A stretch of 10,748 nucleotides of DNA from Leptospiraceae bacterium (GTDB lineage Bacteria; Spirochaetota; Leptospiria; Leptospirales; Leptonemataceae): the NCBI GenBank assembly GCA_020440935.1, contig JAGRNC010000060.1, forward strand, positions 1 through 10,748. The letters run 5' to 3'. Position 1 is the stretch's first letter. Each line of letters starts with the position of its first letter. Both the position numbers and the translations under genes were made by a program. The notes under the pieces were generated by a model, which saw only the letters and a program-made list of their open reading frames with translations, was not told the DNA's origin and did not search any database. Positions 6,132 to 10,748 of the stretch are shown piece after piece.

Positions 6132-7985
6132 ATGAATACAAGAAACTACGCCATTTCACTTTCCATTTTTTTTCTGGGAATACTTACACTTTCCCGTTCA
6201 ATCCAGGCGGAACCACTGAACCCGCAAACTCTGGATTCGCTGTACGATAAACTGGCCGGCGCTTCCGTAGAACCAGCCTCACCAGGAATTGTACTTCGAC
6301 GAATGTCGCTTCATTTGCGAGGAACGATTCCCTCCATCCAGGAATTGGAGAACTATCAATCCGCCGCCAATGCCGATCCAAATATGGCCCGGCTAAATTT
6401 CGCCGTTGCATTCATCCGTGATCCGGACTTTGCGCATTACTGGGGCACCTATTTCGCATCCTTGTTTCGGGAGCAAACCGAAGGCCGCGGCATAAAGTAC
6501 GGAAGTTACTTTCAGTATCTGGCCAATTCAATCCATCAGAACAAGCCCTACGATGTACTGGTGACAGAACTTCTCACAGCTTCGGGCTCCCCCGATCAAA
6601 ACCCGGCGGTGAACTTCATCGTTCGCGAAGGGGGCGATCCGTTGCAGCTTGCCGAGTACTCCGGACGATTGTTTTACGGAAAGAAGCTTGAATGCGCGCG
6701 ATGCCATAACCATCCGTTTTATTCGGGCTATACAAGAAGAGATTATTATGGCCTGGCCGCATTCTTCGCGCAGCAGTATTCTACGAAGAACTATGATGCT
6801 AAGTTCAAATCCATTACCGGTCTGCCTTACATACCGCGAAACCAGCTGGATGGCCTGCCGGCCCCAGAAAAGAAAAAATATGAAAACGCCTGGAATCAAT
6901 TCTACCGCGATTACTGGAATAAGCTGAGCAAAGAACAAAAGCAAGCGCATCAAAAAGGCACCGATCTAACCTACGAAGCTGTATACAGTGTGCCGGAGAT
7001 GGGTCTGCGCTTCCCTATCAGCGATAACGAACCCGGCGGAGATCTTATTAAGCCGGTATTTCCCGATGGCACCGAAGCAAACATCGAGCCTGGCGCCGAC
7101 CGCCGAAAGATTCTTGCGGCCTGGTTTACCGATCGGAAGAACGATCGCTTTCGCAAAGTACTGATCAATCGGATCTGGACTCGACTCATGGGATGGAGCT
7201 TTTTCACTCCCATGGACGACTGGAACGATAAGACTGAGATCCGGGGCGAAGCCATCCTCAATCATCTGGATGAGGTCTTTGTGCGACAGAACTACCGGAT
7301 CAAGGATCTAATACTCTATATAGTAAGCTCCCGCGCCTACAGTCGATCCATGCCGCTGGCAAACTCCAGCGATGCAAAATCTGACATTCGCTATTTTCAG
7401 GCACAGCGCATGGATCCGGATCAGTTGATGAATTCGCTGATTAAAGGATCGTTTGCCGTTACCGTATCGAGTATCAATGAGCGAAGAGTGGCCCTGACTC
7501 TTGACCGGGTAGACCTGAGTTCCGTTGATTTACGGGGTATGGGCAGCCTGGTAGGGCCCAAGCAACAGCAGCGAGACTTTTCCAATGCTGCACAGGTAGA
7601 ACGGCCGGTGCGATACAATACCTTTCTGGCCGTTTTTGGCGCCGGACCAAGAGTAGACATTGCCGACGATGAAGCCACGCCCACCATCGAACAGGTTCTA
7701 ACTCTCCTAAACGGAAACCTTACCAATCGCCTGGCCCGGGACTTTGCAAAGAAAGGATCCATCATCCATCAAAGGTTCCAGGCCGATGGGCAGATCAAGG
7801 ATGCGGCCAATACAATCTTCGAAAGCTTGCTTTCCAGAAAGATGTCGGATCCGGAATGGCAGAAAATCGAATCTCTGACCTCCACGCAACTGGCGGGGAA
7901 CAAACAGGATCGATTCAACCAGGAAGCGATGCAAGATTTAATCTGGAGCATCTTTAACAGCCAGGAATTCATCCATGTTAACTGA
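6132..7985 (+). CDS. Secreted DUF1549/DUF1553 protein with CxxCH motif
   Basis: The product is 617 residues. A signal peptide is clear: MNTRNYA, then a hydrophobic core ISLSIFFLGILTL, with likely cleavage after SIQA near residue 26. Residues of about 34-215 match DUF1549, with LRRMSLHLRGTIPS at the start and LECARCHNHPF (Cys 188, Cys 191, His 192) at the end. The CxxCH could bind one c-type haem, and the same motif is typical of this family. Residues of about 318-610 match DUF1553, including RRKILAAWFTDRKNDRFRKVLINRIW and MDDWNDK. Planctomycete homologues often carry an extra N-terminal cytochrome-like domain, which is absent here. The function of the family is not established; an extracytoplasmic role is likely. 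A weak GGTGA ribosome site precedes the ATG. The DUF1501 gene follows after 31 bases, the usual partner order, so the two should be co-transcribed and act together. Confidence 0.9.
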   Translation: MNTRNYAISLSIFFLGILTLSRSIQAEPLNPQTLDSLYDKLAGASVEPASPGIVLRRMSLHLRGTIPSIQELENYQSAANADPNMARLNFAVAFIRDPDFAHYWGTYFASLFREQTEGRGIKYGSYFQYLANSIHQNKPYDVLVTELLTASGSPDQNPAVNFIVREGGDPLQLAEYSGRLFYGKKLECARCHNHPFYSGYTRRDYYGLAAFFAQQYSTKNYDAKFKSITGLPYIPRNQLDGLPAPEKKKYENAWNQFYRDYWNKLSKEQKQAHQKGTDLTYEAVYSVPEMGLRFPISDNEPGGDLIKPVFPDGTEANIEPGADRRKILAAWFTDRKNDRFRKVLINRIWTRLMGWSFFTPMDDWNDKTEIRGEAILNHLDEVFVRQNYRIKDLILYIVSSRAYSRSMPLANSSDAKSDIRYFQAQRMDPDQLMNSLIKGSFAVTVSSINERRVALTLDRVDLSSVDLRGMGSLVGPKQQQRDFSNAAQVERPVRYNTFLAVFGAGPRVDIADDEATPTIEQVLTLLNGNLTNRLARDFAKKGSIIHQRFQADGQIKDAANTIFESLLSRKMSDPEWQKIESLTSTQLAGNKQDRFNQEAMQDLIWSIFNSQEFIHVN

Positions 7986-8004
7986 GGCCAAGCAGCAGCT
8001 CATC

Positions 8005-8010
8005 AGGAGA
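8005..8010 (+). promoter_or_regulatory. Ribosome binding site deciding the DUF1501 start
   Basis: AGGAGA stands 6 bases before the ATG at 8017. The earlier in-frame ATG at 7975 lies within the end of the DUF1549 gene and has no such site, so the later start is preferred. Confidence 0.75.
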
Positions 8011-8016
8011 AATACC

Positions 8017-9369
8017 ATGAATCATACATCAGAAGCAAACATTGAATCGAATATATCGCGGAGCTCTTTTCTCAAAGGAACGGCCGGCTTTCTTTCGGCT
8101 TTCGGATTGAGCAGCGCGATTGAGCAAATTGCATTTGGACGATCGTTACTGGGCGAAGAGATGCCCGATTACGATGAAGACCCTTACGACATTGTGCTAC
8201 CGAGCAAGGTTAAGAGCGTAATCTTCATAAACATGGCTGGCGGGATGAGTCATGTCGATACTCTGGATCCTAGAAGCGAACTGAGTCCATTTTCAACCGT
8301 CGGGTCTTCCATCAAAGGTGTGCAAATTGGAGAGCCATTTCGTAAGACGGCAGCCCAGATGAAACATGTGAGCTTAATTCGAAGCACCTGGTCGGAAGAT
8401 GGAGATCATGGATTCGCACAGAAATTGCTGAACACCGGCTATCGAATGACCGAATCGGCTGGTTTTCCGGATATTCCCTCCTGGGGATGCACGGTGGCTT
8501 ACGGAAAGAAGAAAGACTTCAAAGGTCCCTATTTTCCCTCAGTCGTTACCATGGGACAGCGCGGCGGATTGATTGGAAGGCACGGATTCCTGCCCGTGAA
8601 ATTCTCTGCCTTTCATGTGGGCAATCTGGATCAGCCAGTGAACAATATTCGTCCTTCGGGCGGAAACATCAGTAATGAGCGGCTCGTCCGAAGGGAGCAG
8701 TTTCTGGACATGCTCAACGATGATTTTGAAAAGCGATCGGCAGCCAAGAGCGTGGCGGTATGGCGCCATATGTTTGATTCGGCGCTGGAGTTCATGAATA
8801 GCGAACAGCTGGTGACCTTTGATATTACCAAAGAAAGCGCCACTACACGGCGCCGTTACGGCGATACCTGGGCTGGCAAAGCCATGCTTATGGCCAAAAG
8901 ACTGGCAGCAGCCGAAGTTCCGGTGATACAAATTACCATCGGAGGCTGGGATACGCATAACAATAACCGGGGCAAAATCGCAGACATCATGAAAGATGCG
9001 GACCCGGCCATTGCAGCCCTGATCGAGGATCTGGCTGGCTCGGGTCTGCTGGATCAGACCATGTTCTTTCTTTCCAGCGAATTTGGACGAACTCCGGATG
9101 TGGGCGATCGGGATGGAAGAGACCATTTTCCCAGAGTCTGGACGAGCATCCTGGGCGGTGGTCCCATTGCCCGGGGGGGCGTCTTTGGCGAATCGGACAA
9201 GAAGGCGCAGAAGCCAGCCAATGGCGAAGGGCACCATTTGCGTAATGTGATCGCTACGTTATATAAAGGAGCCGGCCTGGATCCGGAGGCCACTCTGACA
9301 ACAGGAAGCGGTCGCCCCTTCCCCCTTTCACCGCGCAATGCAAAGGTCATCGAATCCATGCTTACGTAG
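8017..9369 (+). CDS. DUF1501 protein, alkaline phosphatase superfamily, probably exported
   Basis: The product is 450 residues from the ATG at 8017. The N-terminus has SRSSFLKG (14-21) and a weak hydrophobic stretch TAGFLSAFGLSSAI. Many DUF1501 proteins carry a twin-arginine leader SRRxFLK here; in this protein the second Arg is Ser. The body has the family blocks VIFINMAGGMSHVDTLDP, DGDHGFAQKLL, FPDIPSWGC, GGWDTHNN (about 310-316), SSEFGRTPDVG (about 353-363) and GRDHFP (about 367-372), then RPFPLS near the end. The Asp and His residues in these blocks are the likely metal ligands. DUF1501 is related to sulfatases and alkaline phosphatases, but its substrate is unknown. It follows the DUF1549/DUF1553 gene by 31 bases and is probably its functional partner outside the cytoplasmic membrane. 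Confidence 0.9.
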   Translation: MNHTSEANIESNISRSSFLKGTAGFLSAFGLSSAIEQIAFGRSLLGEEMPDYDEDPYDIVLPSKVKSVIFINMAGGMSHVDTLDPRSELSPFSTVGSSIKGVQIGEPFRKTAAQMKHVSLIRSTWSEDGDHGFAQKLLNTGYRMTESAGFPDIPSWGCTVAYGKKKDFKGPYFPSVVTMGQRGGLIGRHGFLPVKFSAFHVGNLDQPVNNIRPSGGNISNERLVRREQFLDMLNDDFEKRSAAKSVAVWRHMFDSALEFMNSEQLVTFDITKESATTRRRYGDTWAGKAMLMAKRLAAAEVPVIQITIGGWDTHNNNRGKIADIMKDADPAIAALIEDLAGSGLLDQTMFFLSSEFGRTPDVGDRDGRDHFPRVWTSILGGGPIARGGVFGESDKKAQKPANGEGHHLRNVIATLYKGAGLDPEATLTTGSGRPFPLSPRNAKVIESMLT

Positions 9370-9391
9370 CATGGCGGCAGCAAAGCCCGGC

Positions 9392-9478
9392 GAAGGCCTG
9401 GAAACTAGTCTACGCCGGCGCCGCCGTGACAGGCGATGCGGCCGGAAAATGCCTTGAAGTAGCCAGGCCTTCCTGTCA
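9392..9478. other. Intergenic region with nested inverted repeats
   Basis: GAAGGCCTGG (9392-9401) and CCAGGCCTTC (9463-9472) are a perfect 10-base inverted pair. TGACAGG (9427-9433) and CCTGTCA (9472-9478) form a second, overlapping pair that would compete with the first. CGGCGCCG (9416-9423) is a small G+C-rich palindrome inside the loop. The region separates the DUF1501 and TPM genes (9370-9532, 163 bases). It could be a transcript-end structure or a leader RNA, but no U-tract follows either stem and chance cannot be excluded. Confidence 0.3.
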
Positions 9479-9532
9479 GACTTCCTTTCCATGAGCCCAT
9501 CCTTCTGGAACAACCAGGTCCACAATAAAGGT

Positions 9533-10471
9533 ATGATTCGCCGGGGACTGCTGGCCGTGGCCGCATCCATGGTTCTTTTCGCATCCTCCATCCAGGGCCA
9601 GGAGGTAGCAATCCCGGATATCCAGGCGCCAGTTACCGACCAGGTCGGCTTGCTGTCATCGAGCGCGGTCCAACAACTAAATCAGAAAATCCTGAATCTG
9701 CAGAAAGAGAAGGGCTCACAGATTGCTATTCTGATCATTTCCACCACGAATGGAGAACCTATAGAAGATTATTCCATGCGTGCAGCGGAAAAGCTGAAGA
9801 TCGGTCGCCAGGGAGTGGATGACGGCATCATTATTACGATAGCCAGAGATGATCGCAAGGCCCGCATCGAGGTCGGCTATGGCCTGGAAGGCGCCGTGCC
9901 CGATGCCACCGCCAATCGAATCCTGGACACGCAGATGCTACCCGCCTTTAAGAAGGGCGACTTTGAAGCAGGTCTGAACCGCGGAGTGGATTCGCTCATT
10001 GCGCTCATTCGCGGCGAAGCCCTGCCCGAGCCCAGCGCCATGGAAAAGGTTGGTCAGGGATTTGATACCTTTGCGCAGGAATTTCAAATGTGGGGCGTCT
10101 TCTATATAATTGGAGTCACCTTTTACTTCATTGGCGGTCTGGTTCCCATGCTGTTGTCCCGCTGGAAATCGGCGCTCACCTTTCTCGTGGCCACGATAGT
10201 GGGAGTTACGGTTTATTTGATCTTTGGTGTCCTGCCTATTGGGATCTTCGCGGCCGGTCTCACTGCTTTTCTGATGGGAATCTTCACGGTAACCATCACT
10301 GCTGCTTCACAGGCAAGCGCGGACGGAGGTTCGTATTCCAGCGGTAGCTCCTGGTCTTCGGGCTCCAGTTCCAGTTTTTCCAGCGGTTCTAGCTCCAGCT
10401 TCTCCAGCGGTTCCAGTTTTTCTGGAGGAGGCGGTAGCTTTGGCGGTGGCGGCGCATCGGGAAGTTGGTAG
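9533..10471 (+). CDS. TPM-domain (YgcG-like) membrane protein with Ser/Gly-rich tail
   Basis: The product is 312 residues from the ATG at 9533. The N-terminus MIRRGLLAVAASMVLFASSIQG is a signal peptide, cleaved near residue 22. Residues of about 25-165 form a TPM domain (Pfam TPM_phosphatase): DQVGLLSSSAVQQLNQK, GSQIAILII, then the conserved GRQGVDDGIIITIARDDRK and IEVGYGLEGAVPDATANRI. Two or three hydrophobic segments follow (about 187-208, 214-234, 236-258), so the TPM domain faces the periplasm. The tail (about 264-312) is almost wholly Ser, Gly and Phe, ending GGGASGSW, as in other YgcG/TPM proteins. TPM proteins have been linked to phosphatase activity in plants and to envelope functions in bacteria; the role here is unknown. 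The frame is open to an ATG at 9491, which would put 14 extra residues before the signal peptide. No strong ribosome site decides between them. A second TPM-like gene follows 51 bases later. Confidence 0.88.
   Translation: MIRRGLLAVAASMVLFASSIQGQEVAIPDIQAPVTDQVGLLSSSAVQQLNQKILNLQKEKGSQIAILIISTTNGEPIEDYSMRAAEKLKIGRQGVDDGIIITIARDDRKARIEVGYGLEGAVPDATANRILDTQMLPAFKKGDFEAGLNRGVDSLIALIRGEALPEPSAMEKVGQGFDTFAQEFQMWGVFYIIGVTFYFIGGLVPMLLSRWKSALTFLVATIVGVTVYLIFGVLPIGIFAAGLTAFLMGIFTVTITAASQASADGGSYSSGSSWSSGSSSSFSSGSSSSFSSGSSFSGGGGSFGGGGASGSW
10346..10423 (+). repeat. In-frame tandem repeats encoding a Ser/Gly/Phe tail
   Basis: Two 24-base units (10367-10390 and 10391-10414) each encode SSSFSSGS and differ at a few third positions. 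A degenerate seven-codon unit, SSWSSGS, precedes them (10346-10366). A partial unit, SFSG, follows. The repeats form the C-terminal tail of the TPM protein. Such runs can change in copy number by slippage or recombination. Confidence 0.8.
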
Positions 10472-10510
10472 AGCCGCGCCTTATACCGGATCGCACACTT
10501 TTGAAATACC

Positions 10511-10517
10511 AGGAAGG
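10511..10517 (+). promoter_or_regulatory. Strong ribosome binding site of the second TPM gene
   Basis: AGGAAGG is followed by CATTC and the ATG at 10523. It is the best-placed ribosome site near the right edge and marks the start of the partial gene there. Confidence 0.75.
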
Positions 10518-10522
10518 CATTC

Positions 10523-10748
10523 ATGCGAGCATTCTACCAATGGCCAGGACCGCAACAGCGCTTGAAAAGCAAGCAGGGCAAGCCCGGGAATCGATTTTTG
10601 CCTTTGCTTGGAATTCTGCTGTTTGGATTGTCCCATTGCGCCCTGCTTTTACAGAGACCTGCGCCGACGCCCAGGTTTGTATTCGATACCGCTAACGTTC
10701 TTTCTGACATTGAGGCTCTGGCCATCGACGCCCAACTCGTAGATATCA
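10523..10748 (+). CDS. Partial TPM-like protein with lipoprotein-type leader (runs off window)
   Basis: This reading frame is open from the ATG at 10523 to the window edge, giving 75 residues with no stop. The first 23 residues are basic (MRAFYQWPGPQQRLKSKQGK), followed by a hydrophobic core FLPLLGILLFGLSHCALLL. LSHC (36-39) has the Leu and Cys of a lipobox, but His at -1 is unusual, so lipidation is uncertain. After a Pro-rich linker, FVFDTANVLSDIEALAIDAQL resembles the opening strand and helix of a TPM domain and compares with DQVGLLSSSAVQQLNQK in the gene upstream. The start is backed by AGGAAGG at ideal spacing. It lies 51 bases after the first TPM gene in the same direction, so the two are probably co-transcribed. 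The TPM call rests on about 20 residues and is moderate. Confidence 0.65.
   Translation, partial: MRAFYQWPGPQQRLKSKQGKPGNRFLPLLGILLFGLSHCALLLQRPAPTPRFVFDTANVLSDIEALAIDAQLVDI

Noticed and set aside
8539..9237. Open frame of about 232 codons on the minus strand inside the DUF1501 gene
   Set aside because: The plus strand encodes conserved DUF1501 motifs throughout; the antisense product shows no family features.

Overview
The window carries ten protein-coding genes at high density and no rRNA, tRNA, insertion sequence or CRISPR. It looks like chromosomal DNA of a Gram-negative bacterium of middling G+C. The secreted DUF1549/DUF1553 plus DUF1501 pair is best known from Planctomycetes and Verrucomicrobia but also occurs elsewhere. 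The mix of short MaoC-type dehydratases, QueG, TPM proteins and a signal peptide with a loose lipobox would fit a spirochete of the order Leptospirales. That placement is a guess from gene content only.

Left part (44-3474). A TetR-family regulator on the plus strand is divergent from a minus-strand pair. The pair is a small-molecule kinase of the aminoglycoside/choline kinase fold followed by glycerol-3-phosphate dehydrogenase GlpD, joined by an ATGA overlap. A near-perfect inverted repeat (arms 14 bases, one mismatch) lies between the divergent genes and is the obvious candidate operator. The likely logic is a TetR switch over itself and a glycerol-phosphate/lipid module.

Middle part (3472-6025). 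A compact minus-strand operon encodes two hot-dog-fold dehydratase subunits resembling mycobacterial HadA and HadB, then the tRNA-modifying enzyme QueG. A YaeQ-like protein (variant PD-(D/E)xK fold) is divergent from this operon. The short shared 5' region, about 46 bp, holds two adjacent palindromes.

Right part (6132-10748), all plus strand. A secreted DUF1549/DUF1553 protein with a CxxCH motif is followed by a DUF1501 protein of the alkaline phosphatase superfamily. Next come a TPM-domain (YgcG-like) membrane protein with a Ser/Gly-rich repetitive tail and the start of a second TPM-like protein with a lipoprotein-like leader. This last gene has no stop in the window and runs off the right edge.

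No clear defence system, phage or mobile element is visible. The least understood parts are the DUF1549/DUF1501 pair, the tandem TPM genes, and the palindromes in the two divergent promoter regions.
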